This document shows positions 17,282 through 25,671 of a DNA stretch of 64,000 nucleotides, in pieces. Made by a program: the position numbers and the translations under genes. Source of the DNA: Streptomyces albireticuli (GTDB taxonomy: Bacteria; Actinomycetota; Actinomycetes; Streptomycetales; Streptomycetaceae); NCBI RefSeq assembly GCF_002192455.1, contig NZ_CP021744.1, positions 744,001 to 808,000 of the forward strand, in the 5' to 3' direction. Below the pieces are notes generated by a model, which was given only the letters and a program-made list of their open reading frames with translations, was not told the DNA's origin and did no database searches. Every line of letters begins with the position of its first letter. Position 1 is the first letter of the stretch.

Positions 17282-18265
17282 ATGACCGAGCTACGAGAGC
17301 ACCACACCCTGCACACCCGCGTCGTCGCGGCTCCCGCGGACACCGTGTACACGCTGGTGGCCGATGTGACCCGATGGCCGGTGATCTTCGAACCCACCGT
17401 GCACGTCCGGCATCTGGAGCGGGGCGACGGCACCGAGCGCTTTCATCTGTGGGCCCTGGTCAACGGCGAGGTCAAGAACTGGGTCTCGCGGCGCACGCTG
17501 GATCCGCGGGAGCGCACCGTGACGTTCCGCCAGGAGCGCGGCCAGTCGCCGTTCGCCTCGATGGGCGGCCGATGGCGGTTCGCCCCGCAGCCGGACGGCA
17601 GGACCATGGTGAGTCTCACCCACGACTTCACCACGCTCGGCCAGGAGGCGGGCGCGTGGGTCACCGAGGGGGTGAACCGCAACAGCGAGCGGGAGCTGGC
17701 CGCCCTCGCGCGGATCGCCGAACTCCCTCATGCGATCGACGAGCTGGTCTTCTCCTTCACCGACCGCATCGAGCTCTCCGGTGCGGCGGCGGACGCCTAC
17801 GCGTTCGTGGACCGCGCCGACGCCTGGCCGCGGCGACTGCCGCATGTACGCCGGGTGCGGCTGCGCGTGGACCCGCCCGGGGTGCAGGACATGGAGATGG
17901 AGACGGTCACCGCGGACGGCGGCGCGCACACGACGCGCTCCGTGCGGCTCTGCTTCCCGGACTCGTCGATCGTCTACAAACAACTGGTGCCACCCGCGCT
18001 GCTGCTGGGACACAGCGGGGCCTGGGAGTTCACCCCGGACGGGGCGGGCGGCGCCGTGGCCGTCGCCCGGCACACCGTCGCGGTCGACCCGGCCGCCGTC
18101 CCCAAGGTGCTCGGCGAGGGCCGCACCCTCGCCGAGGCGCGGGCGTACCTGCGCGAGGCGCTGGGCGCCAACAGCCGCACCACGCTCACCCACGCGGCCG
18201 CCTACGCGGGCGCGAACGCCGCGGCGCTCGCGCCGGGCAGTCCGCCTCGCGAGGGGACACCGTGA
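17282..18265 (+). CDS. Didomain aromatase/cyclase (ActVII-like)
   Basis: A 327-residue protein with two tandem START/Bet v1-like halves. The first, roughly residues 1-150, includes VYTLVADVTRWPVIFEPTVHVRHLERG and MGGRWRF. The second, roughly 155-315, includes AYAFVDRADAWPRRLPHVRRV and GAWEFTPDG. Didomain ARO/CYCs act on C-9-reduced polyketides, closing the C7-C12 ring and aromatising it. Order and sequence match actinorhodin ActVII. The stop overlaps the next gene as GTGA. Confidence 0.94.
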   Translation: MTELREHHTLHTRVVAAPADTVYTLVADVTRWPVIFEPTVHVRHLERGDGTERFHLWALVNGEVKNWVSRRTLDPRERTVTFRQERGQSPFASMGGRWRFAPQPDGRTMVSLTHDFTTLGQEAGAWVTEGVNRNSERELAALARIAELPHAIDELVFSFTDRIELSGAAADAYAFVDRADAWPRRLPHVRRVRLRVDPPGVQDMEMETVTADGGAHTTRSVRLCFPDSSIVYKQLVPPALLLGHSGAWEFTPDGAGGAVAVARHTVAVDPAAVPKVLGEGRTLAEARAYLREALGANSRTTLTHAAAYAGANAAALAPGSPPREGTP

Positions 18266-19206
18266 CCGCCACGCCTCCCGTGGCCGACGACGCGCGCCTG
18301 GTCGAGGTGGCCGATCAGGTCTATGTCTACGAACAGCCTCCCGGGGGCTGGTGCCTGAGCAACTCCGGGGTGCTCGCCGGGCCGCGGGGCGCCGTCGTGG
18401 TGGACACGCTGGCGACCGTGCGGCGCGCCGAGCGGCTGCGCGAAGCCGTGGACCGGCTCCGTCCCGGTCCGGCCCGCACCCTGGTCAACACCCACCACCA
18501 CGGCGATCACACCTTCGGCAACCAGGTCTTCGGGCCCGGGGCCACGATCCTCGCGCACGAGCGGACGCGCACCGAGATGGCGGCCACCGGGCTCGCCCTC
18601 ACCGGCCTGTGGCCGCACGTGGAGTGGGGCGACGTGCGCCTCTCGTTGCCGAACCTGACCTTCCGCGACGCTCTCACGCTGCACCTGGGCGAGCGGCGGG
18701 TGGAGCTGCTGCACGTGGGCCCGGCGCACACCACTGGTGACGTGGTGGTGTGGCTGCCGGACGAGCGGGTGCTCTTCGCCGGGGACGTGGTGTTCTCCGG
18801 GGCCGCGCCGTTCTGTCTGTTCGGCACGGTCGCCGGGACGCTACGGGCGATCGAGCGGCTGCGCGCGCTGCGGCCGCGGACCGTGGTGTCCGGGCACGGG
18901 CCGGTCACCGGCCCCGAGGTCCTCGACGACAACGCCCGGTATCTGCGGTGGATCCAGGGCCTGGCCGAGGAGGGCGCGGCGCGGGGTCTCACCCCTCTGG
19001 AGACGGCGAGGAGCGCGCACCGGGCGCAGTTCGACCACCTGCTCGACGCCGAGCGCATCGTCGGCAATCTGCATGTCGCCCGCGCCGAGCTGCCGGGGCC
19101 GGCGTCCGCCGCGGCGGACGCACCGGCGCACGGCGTGGACCCGGTGGCCGCGTTCGGCGAGATGGTCACGTTCAACGGGGGCCGCCTGCCCACCTGCCTG
19201 GCGTGA
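18262..19206 (+). CDS. Metallo-beta-lactamase-fold second-ring cyclase (ActIV-like)
   Basis: A 314-residue MBL-fold protein with the metal motif NTHHHGDHTFGNQVF, a further ligand region HVGPAHTTGDV and LFAGDVVFSG, and a late SGHGPVTG. ActIV of the actinorhodin cluster is this fold and cyclises the second ring, releasing the bicyclic intermediate from the ACP. Position directly after the ARO/CYC supports the same job here. The GTG start overlaps the upstream stop. A general MBL hydrolase is the alternative, but context makes that unlikely. Confidence 0.88.
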   Translation: MTATPPVADDARLVEVADQVYVYEQPPGGWCLSNSGVLAGPRGAVVVDTLATVRRAERLREAVDRLRPGPARTLVNTHHHGDHTFGNQVFGPGATILAHERTRTEMAATGLALTGLWPHVEWGDVRLSLPNLTFRDALTLHLGERRVELLHVGPAHTTGDVVVWLPDERVLFAGDVVFSGAAPFCLFGTVAGTLRAIERLRALRPRTVVSGHGPVTGPEVLDDNARYLRWIQGLAEEGAARGLTPLETARSAHRAQFDHLLDAERIVGNLHVARAELPGPASAAADAPAHGVDPVAAFGEMVTFNGGRLPTCLA

Positions 19207-19301
19207 CCCGCCGCGCGTCGCGCCCCGCGCTCGTACCGCACCGCTGACGGCACACACCGCTCGACCCGCCTCACCTACCCGATCCGGAAAGGACCTCGCC
19301 C

Positions 19302-20261
19302 GTGCAGACGGCACCCAGTCGACAGTCCAGCTCGGCCACCCGCGGCCGGCGCGCGCGCCGCGCCGGCATGGCGGTCCTCGCGGCCGCCGCCCTGTTCGGC
19401 GCCTGGGCGGCGGCGGACACCGGCCGCGCGGACGCCTCGCGGCCCGCCGCGGACCCGGCGGCCCACGGCCGCGTCAAGACCGAGTACGGCACGCCCCAGC
19501 GCCTGGGCGACGGGACCATCCGCGTCTACTCCCAGCGCCGCGGCTCCCGCCCGCTCACCCTCGGCTACACCTTCTCCGCCGCCGCCCTGCGGAACCTGCC
19601 CAAGGAGGGCGACGGCAAGCTCTGCTATGACGTGAACGGCGACGGCACGGTGGACCGGGCCACGGAGTGCGTGGACGAGGTCGAGACGGCCCTGGACCTG
19701 CCCAAGGGGTTCCGTGAGCACGTCGGCGGCCCCTTCAGCTGGGCGCAACTGACCTGGGACCCGCGGGGCCATCCGCCGGAGTACTACAGCGTCCCGCACT
19801 TCGACTTCCACTTCTACACCCAGGACGAGGCGGCCGTGCGCCGCATCCGCACCGGCCCGTGCGCCGGCCTCATGAACTGCGACGACCTCAAGACCGCGCG
19901 CAAGCCGGTACCGGAGCGGCACATGCCGGCCCGGTACATGGACATGGGCGCCGTGGTGCCGCAGATGGGCAACCACCTGATGGACATGGACGCGCCGGAG
20001 ATGAACGGCAAGCCGTTCACGGAGACGTTCATGTACGGCGCGTACGACGGCCGGATCACCTTCTACGAGCCCATGGTCGCCAAGGCTTGGATCGAGGGGC
20101 TCGCGCGCGGGCGCGCGGGCGGCTGCGAGCCGGTCAAACAGCCCAAGGCGTGGGATGTCTCCGGGTGGTACCCGACCAAGTACTGCATGGACTACGACCG
20201 CGCCGAGCGGCGGTACACGGTCTCGATATCCGACTTCGTGCACCGTAAGGCGACGCCGTGA
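19302..20261 (+). CDS. Secreted protein, DUF5602/TTHB210-like, inside the PKS operon
   Basis: A 319-residue protein with a twin-arginine-free signal peptide: a basic N-terminus (RGRRARR), a hydrophobic stretch MAVLAAAALFGAWAAADT, and a probable cut near residue 45. The mature part has a Ca2+-loop-like DVNGDGTVD (residues 110-118), Met/His-rich blocks PHFDFHFYTQ, MPARYMDMGAVVPQMGNHLMDMD and FTETFMYGAYDGRITFYEP. This resembles what I recall as the DUF5602/TTHB210-like group; the name is tentative. The GTG follows GGAAAGGA, and the stop overlaps the flavin reductase start. A secreted Met/His-rich protein in a PKS operon is unusual; metal or product binding is a guess. Confidence 0.75.
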   Translation: MQTAPSRQSSSATRGRRARRAGMAVLAAAALFGAWAAADTGRADASRPAADPAAHGRVKTEYGTPQRLGDGTIRVYSQRRGSRPLTLGYTFSAAALRNLPKEGDGKLCYDVNGDGTVDRATECVDEVETALDLPKGFREHVGGPFSWAQLTWDPRGHPPEYYSVPHFDFHFYTQDEAAVRRIRTGPCAGLMNCDDLKTARKPVPERHMPARYMDMGAVVPQMGNHLMDMDAPEMNGKPFTETFMYGAYDGRITFYEPMVAKAWIEGLARGRAGGCEPVKQPKAWDVSGWYPTKYCMDYDRAERRYTVSISDFVHRKATP

Positions 20262-20863
20262 CGGCACGGCCCGGGGTGGACGCCCGGTCGGCACCGGGAG
20301 CCTGTGCGGCCCCGGGTCCGGACGGCGGCGGCGCGGGCCTGGACCCCGCCCTGTTCCGCGGCGCGATGACCCGCTTCCCCTCCGGGGTCGCCATCGTCAC
20401 CACGCACGACCGGCACGGCAGGCCGCACGGCTTCACCGCGAGTTCGCTCTGCTCGCTCTCGCTGGATCCGCCGCTGCTCCTGGTCTGTCTGGCCACGTCG
20501 GCGCGCTGCTACCCGGTCTTCGCGCGGAGTCCGCGGTTCGCCGTCAGCGTGCTCCGCGAGGGGCACGAGCACTCCGAGCTCGCCCGGCGGTTCGCCGGCA
20601 AGAGCCCGGACAAGTTCTCCGGCGGCGGCTTCGTGCCCACCGCGCACGGGGGCACCGTGGTGGCCGGGGCGCTCGCGGTCGTGGAGTGCGCGGTGCGGCG
20701 CCGGGTGGACGCGGGGGACCATGTGATCCTCCTCGGGGAGGCGGAGCATGTGACGCTGCCGGAACGCGGCGGCCGCCCCGCCGTCTATGTCGACCGGGGT
20801 TTCGGCTCCCTGTGCGGTGCGGACTGCGCCCGGAGCGGCACGCCCCGGGGACCGGGCCCATGA
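20258..20863 (+). CDS. Flavin reductase (ActVB-like)
   Basis: About 201 residues. The core from residue ~25 is the DIM6/NTAB flavin reductase: FRGAMTRFPSGVAIVTTHD, GFTASSLCSLSLDPPLLLVCL, FAVSVLREGHEHSELARRFAG and the C-terminal RPAVYVDRGFGSL. In the actinorhodin system ActVB supplies reduced FMN to the ActVA-5 hydroxylase. An ActVA-5-like protein is encoded at 31169, so the two probably form a two-component monooxygenase, though 10 kb apart. The GTG start overlaps the upstream stop. An Ala/Gly/Pro-rich N-terminal tail precedes the core. Confidence 0.9.
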   Translation: MTARPGVDARSAPGACAAPGPDGGGAGLDPALFRGAMTRFPSGVAIVTTHDRHGRPHGFTASSLCSLSLDPPLLLVCLATSARCYPVFARSPRFAVSVLREGHEHSELARRFAGKSPDKFSGGGFVPTAHGGTVVAGALAVVECAVRRRVDAGDHVILLGEAEHVTLPERGGRPAVYVDRGFGSLCGADCARSGTPRGPGP

Positions 20864-20960
20864 GCACCAGTCAGGTCCGGCCCGGTCCGGGGGCCGTGCC
20901 CCACGTCCGCCGGGCGACGCACCGCCCGGTCCCACCTCCCGTCACGAAAGGCGTCGCCCC

Positions 20961-22964
20961 ATGTCGTTCCACGGGCCGCTGAAGCCGATCACCGTCGATG
21001 ACGACGCGCTGCGGGCCCACTTGGAGAGCGCCGAAGTGCCCGCTCTGCTGATGACCGTGGCACACCTCACGGGCGATTTGTCCGTCCTGCGCGAGGACCT
21101 GCGGGCCGCCGGCTGGCTCTTCGCCCCGCAGGGCGGTCTCTCCGCCGAGCAGCGGGCCGCGGCGCGGGAGACCGCGTTCGGCGCGCTCGTCCGCTACCGG
21201 CAGGCGGGCAGCGTGCCCCCGCCCCCGCCCGACCGGGAGACGCTGCGCCGGATCAGCGGCTGGGCCATGGGCGGCGACACCGAGGACGTGCTGCCCCTGC
21301 TCGCCGAGGAGATCGTCCTTCCCGGCCAGGACCCGAGGGCCCCGCGCTGGCGGGCGCGGGACTTCGCCGCACCGGCCGGCGAGGCGCCCGAGCGGCCCCG
21401 GGGCCCCGGCGCCGTGCGCGTGTCGATCATCGGCGCCGGGATGAGCGGACTGCTCGCCGGATACCGGCTGGCCCAGGCGGGCGTGCCGTTCACCATCTAC
21501 GAGAAGAACGACGACGTCGGCGGCACCTGGCTGGAGAACCACTACCCGGGCTGCCGGGTCGACGTCCCCAGCCATCTGTACAGCTACCCGTTCGCCAACC
21601 GCTCCGACTGGCCGGACCACTTCTGCACGCAGGACCAGCTCCTGGAGTACTTCCAGGCGTTCGCCAAGGAGTACGGCCTGTACGAGCACATCCGGTTCAA
21701 CACCGAGGTGCGGGAGGCGTGCTGGGAGGAGGAGAGCGCCCGCTGGCGGCTGCGGCTGCACGGCCCGGACGGGGAGCGGAGCGTGCGGAGCGAAGTGCTG
21801 GTGAGCGCCGTAGGGCAGCTGAACCGGCCCGAACTGCCGGACATCCCCGGCCGGGAGCGGTTCGCCGGTCCGGCGTTCCACTCCGCCTCCTGGGACCACG
21901 GTGTACCGCTCGCCGGCCGCCGGGTGGCCGTCATCGGGACGGGCGCCAGCGCGTACCAGTTCATTCCGGAAGTGGCCAAGATCGCCGGTGAGCTGACCGT
22001 GTTCCAGCGCACGCCGCCGTGGCTGCGCCCCACCCCGCACTACCACGACCCGGTGCCGCCGAGCACCGCCTGGCTGTACGAGCACATCCCCTACTACGCG
22101 GCCTGGCACCGCTTCTGGCTCTTCGCCCCGGGCCTGCGGGGCGTACTGGAGGGCTGGATCGTGGACCCGGACCACCCGCCCACCGAGCGGGCCGTCTCCG
22201 CGGTCAACGACGAGTTGCGCGCCACTCTCACGCGCCACCTCCAGGCTCAGCTGACCGACGCGCCCGAACTGCTCCCGCGCGTGCTCCCGCGGTATCCGGT
22301 GGGGGCCAAGCGGGTGCTGCGGGACAACGGGGTGTGGCTGCGGACGCTGCGGCGGGACAATGTCACGCTGGTCACCGAAAAGATCTCGGAAATCACCGAA
22401 AGCGGTGTGCGCACCGCGGACGGTGTTCTGCACGAGGCCGATATCCTCATTTACGGAACTGGATTTGCCGCTTCCCGATTTCTGGCACCGATGCGCGTCA
22501 CCGGTATCGGTGGTGCGGATCTGCACGAGACATGGGACGGGGACGCCCGCGCATACCTGGGCCTGACCGTTCCCGGATTTCCCAATCTCTTCTGCCTTTA
22601 TGGCCCGAACACCAACCTCTCCGGGCAGGGAGGCAGTATTTTCTACTTCTCCGAGTGCGGAGTGACCTACCTTCTCGACGCCGTCCGACTGCTGCTCGAA
22701 AGCGGACGGCGGTCCCTGGACGTGAAGAGGGATGTTCACGACGCGTACAACGCCTGGGTCGACCGGGCCAACTCGGAGCGGGCCTGGGGGTGGTCGAAGG
22801 TGAGCAACTGGTTCACCAACGAGAAAGGGCGCTCGGCACAGAACTGGCCTTTCACGGCGCAGGAGTACTGGCGCCGCACCCGCCGCGTCGATCCCTCGGA
22901 CTACGAGACCCCGGACCGTCCCGGCCGTTCCACGGACCCGGCAGCGTCATCCGGCAAGCGATGA
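20961..22964 (+). CDS. Baeyer-Villiger monooxygenase (HAPMO-type, with N-terminal extension)
   Basis: A 667-residue flavoprotein. FAD-binding GAGMSG (about residue 157), the BVMO fingerprint F-x-G-x3-H-x3-W as FAGPAFHSASW, and the NADPH-binding GTGASA are all present. About 140 residues precede the FAD motif, an extension I associate with 4-hydroxyacetophenone monooxygenase, which acts on aryl ketones. Expected reaction: insertion of oxygen next to a ketone, giving an ester or lactone, so it may cleave or expand a polyketide ring. I take the ATG at 20961, after GAAAGG. Last but one gene of the operon. Confidence 0.92.
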   Translation: MSFHGPLKPITVDDDALRAHLESAEVPALLMTVAHLTGDLSVLREDLRAAGWLFAPQGGLSAEQRAAARETAFGALVRYRQAGSVPPPPPDRETLRRISGWAMGGDTEDVLPLLAEEIVLPGQDPRAPRWRARDFAAPAGEAPERPRGPGAVRVSIIGAGMSGLLAGYRLAQAGVPFTIYEKNDDVGGTWLENHYPGCRVDVPSHLYSYPFANRSDWPDHFCTQDQLLEYFQAFAKEYGLYEHIRFNTEVREACWEEESARWRLRLHGPDGERSVRSEVLVSAVGQLNRPELPDIPGRERFAGPAFHSASWDHGVPLAGRRVAVIGTGASAYQFIPEVAKIAGELTVFQRTPPWLRPTPHYHDPVPPSTAWLYEHIPYYAAWHRFWLFAPGLRGVLEGWIVDPDHPPTERAVSAVNDELRATLTRHLQAQLTDAPELLPRVLPRYPVGAKRVLRDNGVWLRTLRRDNVTLVTEKISEITESGVRTADGVLHEADILIYGTGFAASRFLAPMRVTGIGGADLHETWDGDARAYLGLTVPGFPNLFCLYGPNTNLSGQGGSIFYFSECGVTYLLDAVRLLLESGRRSLDVKRDVHDAYNAWVDRANSERAWGWSKVSNWFTNEKGRSAQNWPFTAQEYWRRTRRVDPSDYETPDRPGRSTDPAASSGKR

Positions 22965-22983
22965 GGAACACGAGAAGGTAACC

Positions 22984-24594
22984 ATGGACATCACGAAGAG
23001 CGAGCAGCCGGCGGAGCACAGAGAGATTTCCCCGCCCGAGGCCGCCGCGGTCGCCGTCGAGCCCGTACAGAGCATCGCCGCGCCCTTCCGCGCGGTACAG
23101 GTCACGCCGGACGACCCCCGCTATCCCGAGCTCGTCAGCGGCAATGACAAACGGTGGGTCGCCGCACCCCAGTACGTTCACGTGGTCGGCAACTCCGACC
23201 AGGTCCTGCACGCCGTGGACCGGGCCGCCCGGGCCGGGCAGCGGGTCTCCGTGCGCGGCGGTGGCCACAGCTACGCGCCGTTCGTCTACCACCCGGAGAC
23301 CGAGGTCATCATCGACCTGTCGCTGATGTACGACGTCTACTACTGCGAACGGCGCCGGGCCTTCGCCGTCGAGGGCGGCGCCAAACTGGGCCGGATCTAC
23401 GAGTGGTTGTTCAAGGGGTGGGGGGTGACGCTGCCGGGCGGGGTGTGCCCCGGCGTCGGCATCGGTGGCCACGCCAGCGGCGGCGGATACGGGCTGCTGT
23501 CCCGCAAGTTCGGCTATGTGGTGGACCACTTGGAGGCGGTGGAGATGGTGGTCGTCGGCCGCGACCGCCGGGCCCGCCGGATCACCGCGTCCCGCAACCC
23601 CGACGACCCGAACCACGACCTGTGGTGGGCGGTCACCGGCGGCGGTGGCGGCAACTTCGGCATCGTCACGCGCTACTGGTTCCGCTCTCCGGGCAGGCGC
23701 GAGGCGAACCCGTCCGCGCAGCTCCCGCGCCCGCCCAAGGACGTGCTCCTGAGCGTCGTCCCGATCCCCTGGTCAGACCTGGACCGCACCGGCTTCACCC
23801 ACCTGGTGCGCAACTTCGGCACCTGGCACGAGCGGAACAAGGCCCCGGACTCGCCGTACACCTCGCTGACCGGAGTGGTGTTCCTTCAGCACAAGGCGTC
23901 GCAGTCCGTCAACATCCTGACCCAGATCGACGCCGGGATCCCGCACGCCGAGGAGCTGCTGACCGATTACCTCTCGGCGATCACCCAGGGAACGAAGGCC
24001 GCCGTCCCGCCCGCGCAGAAGCTGTCCTGGCTGGACGCGACCGAGCTGATCGGCACCAGCAACCCCACGCTGATGACCAGCCCCGCCATGCGCAGCGCCG
24101 TGAAGTCCGCGTACATGCGCAAGGGCTTCACCGACGCCCAGATAGGCACGCTCTACGAGCAGATGACCCGGGACGACTACACCAACCCCCACGCCACGCT
24201 CCAGCTCACCGGAGTGGCGGGCGGCCGGATCAACGCCGTCGATCCGCACGCCACCGCGTCCGCGCACCGCGACTCGGCGTTCCTCGCCCTGTTCGAGAAC
24301 TACTGGCAGGACCCGCGCGAGGACGATCACCACATGGGCTGGCTCCGCGACATCTACCACACCGCCTTCGACTCGACCGGCGGTTACCCGGTGCCCAACG
24401 AGCAGTCCGACGGCTGCTACATCAACTCGCCGGACACCGACATCAAGGACCCGAGGTTCAACCGGTCGGGGGTGCCCTGGCACGCCCTGTACTACAAGGA
24501 CAACTACCGCAGGCTGCAACGGGCCAAGGCGCGGTTCGACCCCACGGACTTCTTCCGCCACGCGCAGTCCGTCGAGCTTCCGCACAGGTCCTGA
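22984..24594 (+). CDS. FAD-binding oxidase, berberine-bridge-enzyme type, with His and Cys FAD-attachment motifs
   Basis: A 536-residue PCMH-type oxidase. RVSVRGGGHSYAPF carries the His of 8-alpha-histidyl attachment, and GGVCPGVGIGGHASGGGYG the Cys of 6-S-cysteinyl attachment, so FAD is probably bicovalently bound, as in aclacinomycin oxidoreductase and glucooligosaccharide oxidase. The C-terminal BBE domain ends with YYKDNYRRLQRAKARFDPTDFF. No signal peptide is seen. Such enzymes oxidise alcohols or sugars or form C-C/C-O bonds at the cost of O2. No sugar genes are nearby, so the substrate is likely the aglycone. It starts 20 bases after the BVMO. Confidence 0.92.
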   Translation: MDITKSEQPAEHREISPPEAAAVAVEPVQSIAAPFRAVQVTPDDPRYPELVSGNDKRWVAAPQYVHVVGNSDQVLHAVDRAARAGQRVSVRGGGHSYAPFVYHPETEVIIDLSLMYDVYYCERRRAFAVEGGAKLGRIYEWLFKGWGVTLPGGVCPGVGIGGHASGGGYGLLSRKFGYVVDHLEAVEMVVVGRDRRARRITASRNPDDPNHDLWWAVTGGGGGNFGIVTRYWFRSPGRREANPSAQLPRPPKDVLLSVVPIPWSDLDRTGFTHLVRNFGTWHERNKAPDSPYTSLTGVVFLQHKASQSVNILTQIDAGIPHAEELLTDYLSAITQGTKAAVPPAQKLSWLDATELIGTSNPTLMTSPAMRSAVKSAYMRKGFTDAQIGTLYEQMTRDDYTNPHATLQLTGVAGGRINAVDPHATASAHRDSAFLALFENYWQDPREDDHHMGWLRDIYHTAFDSTGGYPVPNEQSDGCYINSPDTDIKDPRFNRSGVPWHALYYKDNYRRLQRAKARFDPTDFFRHAQSVELPHRS

Positions 24595-24613
24595 GCGCTC
24601 CCGGACGCACATC

Positions 24614-24635
24614 GGGGCCCGCTTCCGCGGGCCCC
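24614..24635. terminator. Hairpin ending the PKS operon and the convergent DUF6081 operon
   Basis: GGGGCCCGC (24614-24622) and GCGGGCCCC (24627-24635) pair around a TTCC loop, 20 bases after the oxidase stop and just before the end of the minus-strand DUF6081-like gene. No T run. It is placed to serve both strands. Confidence 0.7.
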
Positions 24636-24660
24636 GCTCGCGTGCGCTTGCCGAAGGGTC

Positions 24661-25671
24661 TCAGCCGCCGGCCGCCTCGGACACGGAGACGGTGCAGGAG
24701 GCCACCGTCACCTCGGCCCCCTGCCCGAAGAGCCTGCTGGTCTCCGCACTGCCGGGGTCCACGAAGGCCTGCGGGGCCGGCGGCCCCTGCCGCGTGCTGT
24801 AGTACTGCCCGGGCCGGGGAGTGAGGCGGACCAGGCCGGAGGGGTCCGCGCGGCCCGGCAGCGCTCCGTCCAGAACGGTGAACAAACCGATTCCGGCGGC
24901 GAACTGGCGTGGTTCGGCCGGTGTGTCCTCGCCCCCGTGCTCCAGCACCAGGTGCTCGTCGCCGGCCAGGCGGTGTCCGAGCCGGTCCACCCGGAAGACC
25001 TCCTCGCCCTCCAGGAGGTAACGCACCGTTCCGGCGGCGCGGTCGTAGGAGACCCGGCAGTGATGCACGTCCTCGGGCGTGCGGTCCGCGACCGGGACGG
25101 CGTAGAGGAACGCCGCGTAGTCACCGAGCCGCTCGCGGCCGAAGGGCAGCCGTTCGTAGAAGACGTACACCTTGGTATTGGTGAGGAAGAACTCGACACC
25201 GATGAAGCTCTCGAAGTCCACGACGGGGGCCGCCACCGAGGCCAGCCTCAGGTCGCTGTCCGGGTCGGCGACCGCCTCGCCGAAGGGGTGGGCGGCCGTG
25301 CCGTAGGTACGCCCCGAGAACACCGTGTCGAAGTGGAGCACCTGCCCGCGGACCGCGTCGAACCCGGGCATCCCTCCGGCGGCCCGCTCGTTGGCGTAGG
25401 ACAGCCATTTGACGTGGTCTATCTCGCCGGGCAGTCCGGCGCCGTTGGCGTGGTCCTGTCCCAGGCTGCGCACGAAGGCGGGCTCCCCCGTGGCCGGGTT
25501 GACGCCGCTGGAGACCACTCGCAGGCCCTGTGCCGAGGTCGTCACATGCCCGTCGTCGCCGACGTAGGGCCGCTGCGCGTAGTGCCACCAGCGGGCGTCC
25601 GGGCCCGTCGTGGTGAACCCGCCGGCGAAGTCGGCGTCCCAGATCACCTTCTCTGCCGCGCCATGACTCAC
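24661..25671 (-). CDS. DUF6081-like protein, copy A
   Basis: A 336-residue soluble protein, beta-rich by eye, with no signal peptide: VIWDADFAGGFTTTGPDARWWHYAQRPYVGDDGHVTT, FSGRTYGTAAHPFGEAV, FEFFLTN-like VEFFLTNTKVYVFYERLPFGRERLGDYA. It looks lectin/glucanase-like (jelly-roll), and I recall the family as DUF6081. It is clearly paralogous to the protein at 28272 over its whole length. The GTG at 25671 has GGAGGG upstream and overlaps the hydrolase stop as GTGA. Function unknown; the cluster context suggests product tailoring, binding or cyclisation. Confidence 0.78.
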   Translation of the reverse strand: MSHGAAEKVIWDADFAGGFTTTGPDARWWHYAQRPYVGDDGHVTTSAQGLRVVSSGVNPATGEPAFVRSLGQDHANGAGLPGEIDHVKWLSYANERAAGGMPGFDAVRGQVLHFDTVFSGRTYGTAAHPFGEAVADPDSDLRLASVAAPVVDFESFIGVEFFLTNTKVYVFYERLPFGRERLGDYAAFLYAVPVADRTPEDVHHCRVSYDRAAGTVRYLLEGEEVFRVDRLGHRLAGDEHLVLEHGGEDTPAEPRQFAAGIGLFTVLDGALPGRADPSGLVRLTPRPGQYYSTRQGPPAPQAFVDPGSAETSRLFGQGAEVTVASCTVSVSEAAGG

